64,000 bases of DNA from Candidula unifasciata (Eukaryota > Mollusca > Gastropoda > Stylommatophora > Geomitridae), in assembly GCA_905116865.2 (NCBI GenBank), contig CAJHNH020008556.1:285572-349571 (forward strand), written 5' to 3'. The position numbers and the translations under genes are program-made. Positions 1-10,008 of this stretch are shown one piece after another. Below the pieces are notes generated by a model, which was given only the letters and a program-made list of their open reading frames with translations, did no database searches and was not told where the DNA came from. Numbering within the stretch: the first letter of the stretch is position 1; each line of letters opens with the position of its first letter.

Positions 1-8
1 GGCTTATA

Positions 9-398
9 CTAAAAGCATTGTCTTGTCTTGTCCACAAATTGGGCGTAGTGTTGTTCGTTGTATGCTCGTAGAGGCAGTTGGTCGGTTTGCATTCGCATCA
101 AGTGGCCAAACCACTCTATTTGTTGCTTCTTTATGTATTGCAGGCATGGTGTGGTTCCTGCAATTGATCTAATGTTCTCGTTTCGAACTCTGTCTCTCCT
201 TGTGACATTGGCAGCCTTACGTAAGCATCTCATTTCGCACGTCGTGATCTTTTTCTCCTCTGCTCTTGTTAGGGACCAGGTTTGGCATTGGTAGCAGAGG
301 GTTGGTATAAACATGCAATTTATCAGTTGTCGTTTTAGTGCCATAGTGATGCTTGGGTGTTTTAGCAGTGGGGAGAGTTGGTAAGTTACTAAAAGCAT
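9..398 (-). pseudogene. LINE reverse-transcriptase C-terminal remnant
   Basis: An open stretch encodes the C-terminal end of a non-LTR retrotransposon polyprotein. The pattern is a Q-T-W-S-L-T segment, then an E-M-R-C-L-R-K block, a D-R-V-R-N-E block and a W-F-G-H-L-M-R-M block. This order is typical of RTE-like endonuclease-reverse transcriptases annotated in invertebrates. The catalytic RT core is absent, so this is a 5'-truncated copy. The same family recurs at 711-1121 and 57225-57605. The clade name is an inference from motif style. Confidence 0.75.
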
Positions 399-429
399 TA
401 TAACATGAAAATACTAAATATGCGATATT

Positions 430-665
430 AGCTAGTTAGCCTTTCTTCTTGAGACTAAGGCTGCGCAGAGGGCAGAGGTCATAGCTCTCTATGTCTTGTG
501 GTTCATTGTCCCCTGATTTAGGTCTTTGATGTTCATTAGGTTCTTTAGTTGAGCTGATTTTCTCTTCTGGTGTCCATATGAGGGATTAATGAGGGAGTCT
601 GGACTTATCCATTCTGAGTGTATGGCCGATAAAGTTCCACCTGCGCTCTCTTATCAAATTTGACA
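430..665 (-). pseudogene. LINE 3'-end remnant (second family)
   Basis: Read on the minus strand, this stretch encodes a decayed block containing F-I-G-H-T-L-R-M-D followed by a W-T-P-E segment. The 3' end carries the expected C-A-L-C/S-L-K-K-K-G type tail of LINE polyproteins. Stops interrupt it. It is a 5'-truncated retrotransposon fragment with no coding capacity. Confidence 0.5.
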
Positions 666-710
666 TATTATCTTGATTAGTCTCTTGTCTTTCATCTTAT
701 TCAAAGCATA

Positions 711-1121
711 TTTATTCCAACTCTGTGCTACCAGTGCCAGACATGGTCACTAACAACAAACCATAAAAGAAAATTAGTAACCATGGAAATGAGATGTCTG
801 AGAAGGGCTGTAGGAGTGACCATAAGAGATAAGATCAGGAATGAGATCATAAGAGAAAAAGTCGGCACAGAACCAATTTTGGATTACCTACAAAGACAGC
901 AAGTGAAATGGTTTGCCCACTTAGAGAGAATGCCTTGTGACACCATACCATACAAAGCATACATGGAAAGAGAAGAAGGACGTAGAGCACGAGGTAGACC
1001 AAGAACAAGATGGAAGGATAACAACAGAGAAACTCTACAACAGCATGATGTGCCTATGGTCGAGGCAGCCAGAAGAGCTAGACACAGAACCTTATATCTC
1101 CCTCGACACCTACAGCGGTAA
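711..1121 (+). pseudogene. LINE RT C-terminal remnant (RTE-like)
   Basis: The frame is open from about 711 to the stop at 1119-1121. It encodes Q-T-W-S-L-T, then [27 protein letters not shown] and a final R-A-R-H-R-T-L-Y block. This is the terminal ~135 residues of the same LINE family seen at 57225-57605 on the other strand, where the protein is nearly identical. The endonuclease and RT core are missing. The 3' end (A-rich, GAAGAAGAA) runs into a TG microsatellite. Confidence 0.8.
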
Positions 1122-1151
1122 AAGAGGATGTGAAGAAGAAAAAGTCTCTTG

Positions 1152-1372
1152 TCTTGTGTGTGTGTGTGTGTGTGTGTGTGCGTGCGTGCGTGTGTGCGTG
1201 CGTGCGTGTATGCGTGTGTGTGTGCGTGCGTGTGTGAGTGTGTGTGTGTGTCTGTGTGTGTGTGCGTGTGTGTGCGTGCGTGTGTGCGTGTTGGCGTGTG
1301 TGTGTGTGCGCGCACGCGCGTGTGTGCGTGTGCGCGTGTGTGCGTGTGCGTGTGCGCGTGTGTGTGTGTGTT
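1152..1372 (+). repeat. (TG)n microsatellite with TGCG interruptions
   Basis: About 220 bp of alternating purine/pyrimidine TG with frequent CG substitutions. It has Z-DNA-prone composition and sits directly at the 3' end of the preceding LINE fragment. Confidence 0.95.
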
Positions 1373-1626
1373 ATACGTTTGCTCAGTCATACTAGCTCAG
1401 TCAAACCTAACCAAGTTAAGAGAGAACAGGAAGTACCGACCACTGTTATACGTCATCTAATTCTTACTAGCTCAGTCAAACCTAGCGAAGTTGAGAGAGA
1501 ACATGAAATACCACCTACTGTTATACGAAAGCTCAGTCATATATAACCAAATCAACAGAGAACGGGTACTATCGACTAGTGTTATACGTTAGCTCAGTGA
1601 TACCTAACAAAGTTAACAGAGAACAG
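1370..1626 (+). repeat. Four-unit tandem repeat, 60-76 bp period
   Basis: GTTATACG recurs at about 1370, 1445, 1521 and 1581. Each occurrence is followed by AGCTCAGT-type sequence and then a diverged AAGTTAACAGAGAACAGG segment. This is a short degenerate minisatellite with no coding content. Confidence 0.75.
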
Positions 1627-1835
1627 GTGTGTTTCATTCGAAGTCGCAGTGCATCCGCCTAGCAGACGAGGAGCCAGCAGTCTGCATACAACTACGCCAT
1701 GTCTGTAAAACGGATGTGCACACAAAACTCAAGTTCTGGAACAAGACCAGAGTCCAAAAGCGTAGGGGAAAAAAACCAGACTTTTCATGGCTTTCGGTCA
1801 AGGCCATGAAGACATCCAAATTCAGGCGAATATTT
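1626..1835 (+). repeat. Dispersed repeat family D
   Basis: A ~200-bp interspersed repeat. Hallmarks are GTTTCATTCGAAGTCG, GCATCCGCCTAGCAGACGAG, AAACGGATGTGCACACAAAA and CTGGAACAAGACCAGAGTCC. Diverged copies lie at 7860-8210, 9800-9930, 12188-12265, 18120-18370, 18620-18860, 45385-45520, 61105-61250 and 62285-62520, in both orientations. I see no protein or tRNA head. It may be a SINE or MITE fragment. Confidence 0.7.
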
Positions 1836-1847
1836 TAGTTTTCAAAA

Positions 1848-1995
1848 TTGACATATGGCTTCCAGGTCGACCCAGCATACAGTGGGTATCATGGAGTATC
1901 CTGGGAAGTAAATGCGGACGGCATGATGTTGACCAAGAAACCCATTGGGCGCAAATTGGTCTATAAATATATACGTCTAGTATTATATGCCTGAT
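1848..1995 (+). mobile_element. SINE-A body, headless copy
   Basis: Contains the shared SINE-A body (CCAGGTCGACCCAGC, then GGGAAGTAAA, TTGGTCTATAAA and the CTAG.ATTATATGCC tail) but no tRNA-like head. Full-length copies elsewhere in the window define the family. Confidence 0.7.
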
Positions 1996-2155
1996 GTGCC
2001 CCTGATTTAAAATATATCTTTTACTTTCTTATGTCTTGTGTGTGTTCATATTTATATCTATCTATAATGTGTGTGTGGTGTGTGTGTTGTGTGTGTGTGT
2101 GTGTGCTTATAATCTGGGATTAGGGTCGGTGCGTGTGTGATCCTAAAGCCAGATT

Positions 2156-2300
2156 AGGACCAGCTTGAGAGAGAGAGTTGAGAGAGAGAAAGCGAGAGAG
2201 AGTTGAGAGAGGGAGAAAGAGAGAGAGAGTTGAGACAGAAAGAGAGAGCTGAGAGAGAGAGAAAGAGCCAGAAAGTGTGGGAGAGTGAGAGAAAGAGAGA
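2156..2300 (+). repeat. (GA)n purine microsatellite
   Basis: Imperfect GAGAGA tract with TTGA interruptions. It abuts the TA target site of the Tigger-type element at 2301. Confidence 0.9.
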
Positions 2301-2643
2301 TACAGTGGAACCTCGCTTAACGAGTATAATTCGTTCCAGAATCATACTCGTTAAGCGAAACACTCGTTATGCGAAGCAATATTTCTCATATTTTCAAATT
2401 AATGTAAAATACGATAATGCGTTCCATGTCGAAAAAAAAATTCACAAAATGCTATTAATAAGTTATACTATAACATTTATTCAAAGAAAATTATTTACAT
2501 ATTTAAGGAGAGTGAATCATCTTTATCTTTTCTTCAAACGCGAAACGAACCCACATGCAATGCGAATTCGATTTGCAGGGAAAAATAAGTCGAAATAATT
2601 ATGATACATAGCTAATTATTTTTTTAAACTAGTCAACGCTTCA

Positions 2644-3175
2644 AAATTTGGCGAAAATGCGACACAACCTTATCATTAAATTTGCAGCGCGCATAGCCAC
2701 TTCCTTATTATGGTGATGCTTCTCAATGTGAGAAGCAACAGTTTCCCATGCTTTCTGCGTTTTTCTTATTTCGCCAGAAGATTGTTGCTTTTTTGTTACA
2801 TTCTCCTCCTCCTCCTCCTCCTCCTCTGACAAACTTTCCTCCGGAACGTCTTGCTGTAAAACACAATGCAACACCATAAGCTCTTCGATGGTCAGCTCTT
2901 GGCTGTGCTCTTCCACAAGCTCTTCGATATCACTGTTATCCACCTACAATCCCATGAGAGTGGTCAAAGACACAATCTCGTTGACTAAAGGTTCCACAGG
3001 TACTGTCTCGAACCCCTCAAAGTCACAAATCGACAACACTCTCCGGCCAAAGCTTCCTCCAAGAAAAAGTTAGGGTTCTCTTGGTAACCCCTTCCCATGC
3101 CTTGTCGGTTATCTTGTGGCAGGCAACGATGTGGAAGTGATTTTTCCAAAACTCTTTGAGAGTGTGGTTGGTCCC
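2644..3175 (-). pseudogene. Tigger transposase C-terminal remnant
   Basis: Minus-strand translation gives a W-K-N-H-F-H-I block, a T-L-T-F-S-W-R-K-L-W-P block, then (after a stop or shift) D-I-E-E-L-V-E-E-H-S-Q-E-L-T, L-H-C-V-L-Q and an A-S-H-I-E-K-H-H segment ending at a stop near 2643. This order matches the post-catalytic region of Tigger-derived (TIGD/pogo-like) transposases. An acidic GAGGAG repeat lies inside it. The upstream part is cut by the LINE at about 3180. Confidence 0.8.
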
Positions 3176-3189
3176 TTCATCATCAGTTC

Positions 3190-3660
3190 TCGTTATGCCT
3201 AGTGGCACACGAGGCTTCAGAGAGGACTGTCCATGCTTTCCTGTCCTGTGCAATGTTCAGTGCAGTTTTCCATGTCAAAGAGCCGCACTCAGGTCACTTT
3301 CCATCGTTCGTCTCCATGTTGTTTTTGGAGCGCCCCTGTTTTCTCTTTCCCTCTGGGGTGTCCATGTGAGAGCTGTTTTGGCAGGTATATCAAGAAGTCA
3401 TTCTCATAGAGGCCAAGCCATTTCCATCTTCTCTTGGTAATAATACTGTCTAGAGTTTCTTGGTTTGTGACTTGAAGTAGTTTTAGTGTTTGAGATTGTA
3501 TCTGGCCAGAAAATTTTGCGATAATTCTACGTAGACATGTGTGGTGGAAGGTGGACAGCTTGTGTGCCATCCTTTAGAGGTCATTCTCCAGCATTCCGCT
3601 CCATAAAGAAGAACTGGCAAATGAATGCTCTTGTAGAGTCGGAGTTTTTCGTTCCTCTGC
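3190..3660 (-). mobile_element. LINE 3' end nested in the Tigger element
   Basis: Minus-strand remnant encoding H-H-T-C-L-R-R-I-I, T-N-Q-E-T-L-D-S-I-I and R-R-W-K-W-L-G. It ends with the conserved 3' sequence GCCTAGTGGCACACGAGGCT (as read on +) and a short GATGAT tail. Sister copies are at 37380-37605 (+) and 51310-51710 (-), which share the same 3' end. Confidence 0.8.
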
Positions 3661-4174
3661 AGTAATTGTTGGATTTCCAGATTTGCTTCATCCTTCCAAA
3701 AGCAGCTCTAGCTTTGTTCAGACGTGACTGTATGTCTTTGTCCCTCCCAGTAGGCAGTTGGTCCCTTCAGTCACCTGAAATAATGCTCGAAGAGTGCTTT
3801 AGTGTAGAGCTTTTTAAAGTTAAAAATAACTTGCTGGTCCATTGGCTTGAATAAAGGAGTGGTGTCGGGAGGCAGAAACTGGATCTAGATGAACATAAAT
3901 TCTACAGGGAGGTCATCTTGTAGGCCTTGAGGATGTATGTACATATATCACAATATAACACAAGTTTGAGAAAATGTGTAATCACCAGCGACAATGCTAC
4001 TGGAACGAGTGCTAAAGACTGATGTAACATTCGCAAAATCCGGGACTTCCCCTGTCCTCGTCACTCGTTATGCGAAACGTCGCTCGTTAAGCGAGTCATT
4101 CTTTTACAATTTGTTTTACTCGTTATGCGAATTACTCGTTATGAGAGGTGCTCGTTAAGTGAGGTTCTACTGTA

Positions 4175-4562
4175 GATTTAGAGAAAGTGAATATAGTGAG
4201 AAAGAGAGAGAGTACATGTGTTACTAATCCTAAATTAGAATCAGTGCACGTGTGATCTTTACCGACATGTAACTCACACTAACATAATTCTACAACAACC
4301 CCGTCTTGCTCACAGATTAGTTGTTCACGCATGTTTGAGTATACTGATGTTTTGAGTTTCTTTTTTTTTTCCCCTCTTTCCTTCCCAAACTTTGATCACC
4401 GCTGCGTCTTTCCCTAAAACAATATTTTACCTGGGCTGCTGACGTCACTGTTCAGTTGCACCGTCTAACAGTTCCCAGCAGTAAGAAATCTTCATCACTT
4501 GGCTCTGCATCTTATATTTACACGTCTTTGTCAAATTTGGGTAAGTAGCCAATTTCATTATG
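4175..4562. other. Unassigned sequence
   Basis: No gene, repeat family or RNA recognised, apart from a short GA tract near 4190-4212 and a T-run near 4362. Confidence 0.5.
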
Positions 4563-4571
4563 TAATTTGTA

Positions 4572-4653
<82 letters not shown>

Positions 4654-4672
4654 GATATATATATATAATTTT
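4563..4672 (+). repeat. (AT)n microsatellite
   Basis: About 110 bp of TATATA with AATATATA interruptions, followed by a T-run. Confidence 0.95.
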
Positions 4673-4784
4673 TTTTTTTAAATTGTGTGCTCTTTAAAAC
4701 TTTCGGATATAATCTAAAAAGGAAAATAAATATTAAGATGGCAGAAATTATGGTGGCTTTCAAGAAGAATGAAATGTCTTCTTT

Positions 4785-5030
4785 TTCTTCAGCGTTCCGA
4801 GACCTTGAAGTTCATTGCTGCAGATATCACCCGACTCCACTCATCTCTCTGGTTGACCTCCTCTTTCCAGTTGGTGACATCAAGTATTTGCAAGTCTGTC
4901 TGGACGTTACCTCTCCATCGTCTTCTTGGTCTGCCTCGTGGTCTACGACAGTTCATCTCCCTCGTGTTTACAGCGTTTACCTTTCTGTCATTTGACATTC
5001 TCTCAATATGCCTAAGACATTTCAGAATGA
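4785..5030 (-). pseudogene. LINE C-terminal remnant (third family)
   Basis: Minus-strand translation contains R-P-R-G-R-P-R-R-R-W-R-G-N, then D-L-Q-I-L-D-V-T-N-W and R-D-E-W-S-R-V-I. This is the basic G-R-P-x-x-W tail that ends many LINE polyproteins. A related minus-strand fragment lies at 15440-15640. Confidence 0.65.
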
Positions 5031-5154
5031 TATGTCACAGTACTTTTTTTTTTTTAAAATGACTGAATGTTCTGTTTAGAACAAAACAATGGGATCTCGA
5101 AGATTGTTTATGTTGCTGGACAATTACTTTCAGTGGCTTTCCATTGCTTTATTT

Positions 5155-5282
5155 TCAGGATAACATTAATATCGCTGTCACAGTCAACCAGCCAGTTCTC
5201 CTGGTTCTTCTCCTCGTTTATCTCCGTCTCCTCCTAGGTCGAATCAGTCTCCTCCTGCTCCTCATCCTAAGCATCTTCTTCT
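5155..5282 (+). repeat. Near-identical direct repeat, copy 1
   Basis: A ~128-bp sequence starting TTCAGGATAACATTAATATC and ending CTAAGCATCTTCTTC. It recurs at 6719-6846 with about one mismatch. The (CTT)n array at 5276 begins inside its 3' edge. Confidence 0.9.
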
Positions 5283-5414
5283 TCTTCTTCTTCTTCTTCT
5301 TCTTCTTCTTCTTCTTCTTCTTCTTCTTCTTCTTCTTCTTCTTCTTCTTCTTCTTCTTCTTCTTCTTCTTCTTCTTCTTCTTCTTCTTCTTCTTCTTCTT
5401 CTTCTTCTTCTTCA
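5274..5414 (+). repeat. (CTT)n microsatellite
   Basis: About 47 perfect CTT units. Apparent poly-Phe, poly-Lys and poly-Glu reading frames here are artefacts of the repeat. Confidence 0.97.
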
Positions 5415-5611
5415 CCTTCGTAAGTTACCTTCAAAGTTATCAATAGCTTCGTAACCACTTCACCTAGTTGTCACTCATTGTCTGTCCGTTATTTCTAAGG
5501 CCGCTTGTCTCTTTGTTCCACTTGCACTGATATCTTAACAGCCAATGGACCTCTTGTTTTATCCTTTTAATTTATTGGGTTTTTTTTTCCCTTGCGTCTT
5601 TAGGACTGCAT

Positions 5612-5735
5612 AAAATATAAAGTAAAGGACCCCTTTCCACACCATCAGGAATATAGGGCATATAGGGCTAGACCTATATTTTATAGACAAATTATCACTT
5701 AGTGGGTGATGTGGTCAGCTTCAAGGCGGCTGCAT
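5612..5735 (-). mobile_element. SINE-A tail fragment
   Basis: Contains CCCTTTCCAC, ATAGGGCTAGACCTATATTT and GTGGGTGATGTGGTCAGC, the reverse complement of the SINE-A 3' half. Confidence 0.75.
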
Positions 5736-5904
5736 TTGCTTATTATTATTATACTCTTTAAAACGTTCAAGTAATGTCAGTATAAATTAGAGCACATTCC
5801 AGCATTTGTAATTAAGACTTAGATATTGTAAATTTCTTTCTCTTCTCTTACTTGTTCTTTTGTTTCTTTTCAATATTTCTCAAATTTTTAATTGTGTATT
5901 CCTC

Positions 5905-5907
<3 letters not shown>

Positions 5908-5945
<38 letters not shown>

Positions 5946-6002
5946 ATTATTATTATTATTATTATTATTATTACTAATAATATTATTAGTATTATTATTA
6001 TT
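5908..6002 (+). repeat. (TTA)n microsatellite
   Basis: About 90 bp of ATT/TTA triplets with AAT interruptions. A short (GTTC)n tract follows at 6112-6140. Confidence 0.95.
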
Positions 6003-6139
6003 AACTAAGAAATGAGGTACAAATGAAAAATTGTATGAAAGGAGAGGAAAGGAAGGGCAGAATGTTAGACGTGCCTGCGTGCCCAATTCTTAACCCTTTG
6101 AAAATAAAGTTTGTTCGTTCGTTCGTTCGTTCGTTCGTT

Positions 6140-6225
6140 CCCAGAATTCCACCTGGTAGCCATTCAAGGCTGGGTCGACCTGGGAGCTGAGGTCATTAAC
6201 ACTTGGTGACTCAAGGAGACACTAC
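6140..6225 (-). mobile_element. SINE-A body fragment
   Basis: CAAGGCTGGGTCGACCTGGG and the following AGGTCATT are the minus-strand SINE-A core. The head and tail are missing. Confidence 0.65.
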
Positions 6226-6329
6226 TTGGACGAAAAACCAGCAGGAGCAAATCTTAAAAACATCATTCATTATTATTATAGCTGTTTACGAAGTAACTTG
6301 TCCAATCTGGATGGGATAGTCAGCCGTCT

Positions 6330-6718
6330 AAATATGTGTATTCTTATATGAAGTTTATTAGTACTTTCACGTATGGCTGTGAAATGTAGACCTTAACAGC
6401 TGAACTCAAAAGGTAAATTAAAAAAAAAAAAAAAAAAAACAAGCATTGGAAATAAGATCCTTAAAACAAATCCTTGGTACATCCTAAAGAGACCGCATCA
6501 CAAATGACAAGTTCGTAATTATCCAGCACCACATATGAACCTCTTTAACTGCAGTGAGAAGAAAATCTAGCGGCCTCTCAAGAACAATACTACAGGGCTC
6601 AGTAGAGAAGAGGAGGAGAAAAGGCAGATCGAAAAAGATCTGGACTGACTGGGCAGGCTTTATGCATACAGAAATAATTTCCATCACATCTGATCGTCAA
6701 AAGTTAAGGATGCTGATC
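6330..6718 (+). pseudogene. LINE C-terminal remnant with stops
   Basis: Contains a Y-G-C-E-M type block followed by a stop, a poly-A insertion at 6420-6439, and then G-S-V-E-K-R-R-R-K-G-R-S-K-K-I-W and a S-D-R-Q-K block. These are the terminal motifs of a LINE polyprotein. Multiple stops show decay. Confidence 0.65.
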
Positions 6719-6846
6719 TTCAGGATAACATTAATATCGCTGTCACAGTCAACCAGTCAGTTCTCCTGGTTCTTCTCCTCGTTTATCTCCGTCTCCTCCT
6801 AGGTCGAATCAGTCTCCTCCTGCTCCTCATCCTAAGCATCTTCTTC
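6719..6846 (+). repeat. Near-identical direct repeat, copy 2
   Basis: Second copy of the ~128-bp unit at 5155-5282. Here it follows a LINE 3' end directly and ends in only a few CTT units. Confidence 0.9.
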
Positions 6847-7212
6847 TTCAACAGCAACTGGTGACCCAACGGCACGCGATGTTACAGGCTAATGATGATG
6901 ATGATACTGGTTATGGTGAAGACTTTTTCGCCGGAACTATCATGTTGTCTTTCGTATTGTGTATTATTGGGAAGCTAAATTGTTCTGCTTCTATTTTATT
7001 CCTTCCTGTGATCTAAATGTCAGTGCTGTTAGCCAAGCGTTTCACTTCTTCTTCTTCTTCTTGCACGAGTTTCCTTCATCTTCATCTCTAGCATATCCTT
7101 TAACAAAGAGATGTCTTTCTTTTCATACAACCTACGTTAAATGTCAGTCCTTTTGATCTCATTCCGTTATGTTTTCTCCGACCTCACTTTGTGTAATAGC
7201 TTACCACCTGTT

Positions 7213-7290
7213 CTCTCTTTCTCTCTCTCTCTCTCTCTCCTCCTCCCCTCCTCTCTCTCCCCCTCCCCCTCCTCTCTCCCCCCCCCCTGT
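7213..7290 (+). repeat. (CT)n/C-rich pyrimidine tract
   Basis: CT microsatellite grading into CCCTCCCC and a run of nine C. Confidence 0.9.
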
Positions 7291-7301
7291 TTTTTCTCCC
7301 C

Positions 7302-7550
7302 CATGAGTTGGTTTGGCCACCAGACGAGAACCCCCTGGTACCAACTGCTTGAGAGCCACGCTGAAGAAAATATAATGAACACAGAGCAAGGGGGAGACCA
7401 CGCAAGATTTGGAGCGACATCATCGGGAGCTATCTAACAGAAATAAACACAAGCTTGCACAATGCATTGGAAAAAGCGCACAAACGATCCTTACATTTCC
7501 CCTTAACACCTCGCTGAGGTAAATGGTTAAAGAGTAGAAGAAGGAGACAA
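7302..7550 (+). pseudogene. LINE 3'-end remnant
   Basis: Begins with M-S-W-F-G-H in frame, followed by a decayed ~80-residue tail with stops. It ends in CACCTCGCTGAGG and an AGAAGAAGGAGA tail. This is the same module order as at 711-1121, but diverged. Confidence 0.5.
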
Positions 7551-7859
7551 GACAAAGTGGTCCTATAACAGTTATTGTTCTTGTGGTTGAGGAGGACGTT
7601 AACCTTCACAATTATAGGCCAGGACATATGACTACTTTGGCCCATATCTCCTCTCCTCCACCCCCTCCCCCTTTTCCACCCACACACACACATCCACTTT
7701 TTGTTTTAAGACAATCCTCAGAAGATTCAAAATTCTGGAGATTCTCTGTAACCTTTTTGTATGAGATTGCGTCGAACCTGGTGAAAAGTCCTCTTCTAGA
7801 AAATTCTTGCGATTTCTCGGGATTCTTCTTCTTTTTCTTCTTATGTAGATATCACAGAA

Positions 7860-8210
7860 ACTCCACTCTGGCGTAAAGTTCTGGTTGTTCGTCCACACAC
7901 ACTGAACTCTCAGTCATGCTCTCAGAACTCTCTGTTGCATGTGCTCTCAGTTTTACAGATCTGATTCAATTGAATGCTCTCTGCTGGTCTCCTTGCCTCT
8001 CAGGCAGATGCACTCCGACTTCAAAGGAAGCTCCCCAGTTAGTCGAATCTTACGACATGCTTTTGGGGAGGCATCTGGGACCTTTTTGTTTTTGCCCACA
8101 ACCTAGGGCCCTTCTAGAACCCACACGGGGGTGTATTGGTATTGAATCGGGACAATATCTGAGTTCGTATGTAGATATCGACAGAAACTCCATCTTTCTC
8201 AAAGTACACT
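7860..8210 (-). repeat. Dispersed repeat family D, long copy
   Basis: Contains GCGTAAAGTTCTGGTTGTTC, CTCTCAGGCAGATGCACTCC, TTACGACATGCTTTTGGGGA and the CCCACACGGGG end. The same order is seen at 18120-18385 and 62285-62530. Confidence 0.7.
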
Positions 8211-8289
8211 AAACTACATTTTCCATTTGATTAAATCAAATACTACGAACAGCAAGCGACTGAGTTTATTACATTAGCCTAAACCTGAA

Positions 8290-8435
8290 ATGTATTTATT
8301 TAAAACAAGTTTAGCATACTCTGCTGCTCATTTATGGAACATTCTTCCACTTCATCTGAAAAATAAAAAGAGTTCCTATTCATCGATCAGCACACTTTTT
8401 CAGTCCATGCTTACAAGTGATTATATGCCATCTTA
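8290..8435 (+). pseudogene. CR1/L2-like LINE RT C-terminus
   Basis: The + frame encodes A-Y-S-A-A-H-L-W-N-I-L-P followed by a short stretch and F-Q-S-M-L, ending at a TAA near 8435. The A-x-x-L-W-N-x-L-P motif is characteristic of the C-terminus of CR1/L2-clade reverse transcriptases. The rest of the element is absent. Confidence 0.65.
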
Positions 8436-8462
8436 AATGTAATGTTAGTCCATATTGCATTT

Positions 8463-8660
8463 GGGACTGCGTGGTCTTGAGGTATGGTGTCCGCCTCGTG
8501 TGCTAGAGGTCCCGTGTTCAGGCCCCATTGAGGGCTGGAATTTTTTCACGTGGACTTTTAATAATTTTCCCTGGTCTCTAGGTAGTAAGATTGGACGCCC
8601 ATGTGTATTGTTGCGTACGTAAAAAATCCCTTGGCAGTTGGAAATAAAAAAAAAAGAAGC
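8463..8660 (+). mobile_element. tRNA-headed SINE, separate family
   Basis: GCGTGGTCTTGAGGTATGGTGTCC...GTCCCGTGTTCAGGCCCC resembles RNA polymerase III A and B boxes in a tRNA-like head. It is followed by a body unlike SINE-A and an A-rich 3' end at 8646-8656. Only one copy is seen in the window. Confidence 0.5.
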
Positions 8661-8819
8661 CTAACGGTTCTGCCCGAGCAAAATTTAGAGTTAAAAATCT
8701 ACCCAAAATATTTCTGGATCCAAGCTGGTGCTACGGAGCCCGTGCACTGCGCTAATCTACTTCGGACTCAGACTCGAGTTTGAAGTAATACCGAACACTT
8801 ATGGGTACTACCAATGTGC

Positions 8820-9130
8820 CATGATATTGATCTTTTGTTCAAACCTCAAATCAACCTTGGCATATGAGTGTTCGACTTGGACATTGACTAATAAAATTGA
8901 CAGAAAACTGACCAGCTGCGAAAGGAGATGTTTGGAAAAGGGCTTGAACAAAGGCTAGGGGATCAAGCGGGAATAGAAGTAATTAGAAGAACTATTGGAA
9001 CAATATCTATAATTAAATTCATTTAAAAAAGAAAACGTGAAAGGTTGGCCATTAAATGAGAATCAATTCAAAGATGCCGACAAAGAGAACGTACAACATG
9101 TAGACACATCCAGGGGAAGGGGACGTTAAG
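8820..9130 (+). pseudogene. LINE RT C-terminal remnant
   Basis: Encodes A-Y-E-C-S-T-W-T-L-T, then a K-L-T-S-C-E-R-R-C-L-E block, then frameshifts. These are the same two adjacent motifs found in the RTE-like copies at the left end of the window. Confidence 0.65.
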
Positions 9131-9135
9131 AGGAA

Positions 9136-9298
9136 GATGGCTTAGAAGGAGCGAACGCACTTCGTAATGCCGAGGTGGCGGGTTCGATCATACTTGCAGG
9201 CGATTTGGCAGCAGACCTCCTTGCGTGTGTTTTTTTCAACAGTGGTATCGTGGGCCTTCCGTTGAGGAACCACTGGCAAACTAATGAACGTAAAATTG
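9136..9298 (+). mobile_element. SINE-B, partial
   Basis: Contains CGAACGCACTTCGTAATGCC, GGCGGGTTCGATC (B-box-like), CAGTGGTATCG and CACTGGCAAACTA, all marks of the SINE-B family whose best copy is at 31884-32117. Confidence 0.7.
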
Positions 9299-9367
9299 TC
9301 TGGTAATCGGATTAATTCTGCAACGTCTTGTATCTTATTCTTCTTCTTTTTATTTTTCTTCTACTTT

Positions 9368-9488
9368 TTATTTCTCTTCTTCTTCTTCTTCTTCTTCTTC
9401 TTCTTCTTCTTCTTCTTCTTCTTCTTCTTCTTCTTCTTCTTCTTCTTCTTCTTCTTCTTCTTCTTCTTCTTCTTCTTCTTCTTCTTCT

Positions 9489-9535
<47 letters not shown>

Positions 9536-9777
9536 TTCTTCTTCTTCTTCTTCTTCTTCTTCTTCTTCTTCTTCTTCTTCTTCTTCTTCTTCTTCTTCTT
9601 CTTCTTCTTCTTCTTCTCCTTCTTCTTCTTCTTCTTCTTCTTCTTCTTCTCTTCTTCTTCTTCTTCTTCTTCTTCTTCTTCTTCTTCTTCTTCTTCTTCT
9701 TCTTCTTCTTCTTCTTCTTCTTCTTCTTCTTCTTCTTCTTCTTCTTCTTCTTCTCCTTCTTCTTCTTCTTCTTCTTT
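9368..9777 (+). repeat. (CTT)n microsatellite, ~400 bp
   Basis: CTT array with a few CCT and TCT interruptions (9512, 9616, 9648, 9754). Long poly-Phe/Leu/Ser or poly-Glu/Arg frames across it are not proteins. Confidence 0.97.
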
Positions 9778-9799
9778 TAACGTTTACCGAGTTTAGTTT

Positions 9800-9930
9800 T
9801 GTTGCAGAACTTGATTTTGTGGGCAAACCCGTTTTACAGATCTGTTTCTCTGTATGCAGACTGTTAGTTCCTCGCCTCTCAGGTTGATGCCCTCTGACTT
9901 CGGAGGAAATACGCAAACATTTCTGCTAAT
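9800..9930 (-). repeat. Dispersed repeat family D, fragment
   Basis: Contains GAACTTGATTTTGTGGGCA, TTTACAGATCTGTTTCTCTG and CTCTCAGGTTGATGCCCTC in family-D order. Confidence 0.65.
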
Positions 9931-10008
9931 TAAAATGGGAGATAATTTTCACATCCATCACTGTTTGATCAAGGGTTTTCCCTCAAACTAGTTGCATCCC
10001 TTCCTAGT

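Larger units (their letters stand above)
2303..4172 (-). mobile_element. Tigger/pogo-type DNA transposon, degenerate, with nested LINE
   Basis: The left end reads CAGTGGAACCTCGCTTAACG and the right end is its inverted form (AAGTGAGGTTCTACTG). Both are flanked by TA (2301-2302 and 4173-4174), the target duplication expected of Tc1/mariner-superfamily elements. The CTCGTTAAGCGA/CTCGTTATGCGA motif recurs in the subterminal region at both ends. A minus-strand transposase remnant lies at 2644-3175. From about 3190 to 3660 a LINE 3' end has inserted. The N-terminal and DDE regions of the transposase are missing, so the element is not autonomous. Confidence 0.85.

Noticed and set aside
9284..9916. 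Poly-Phe/Ser and poly-Glu/Arg ORFs
   Set aside because: (CTT)n microsatellite.
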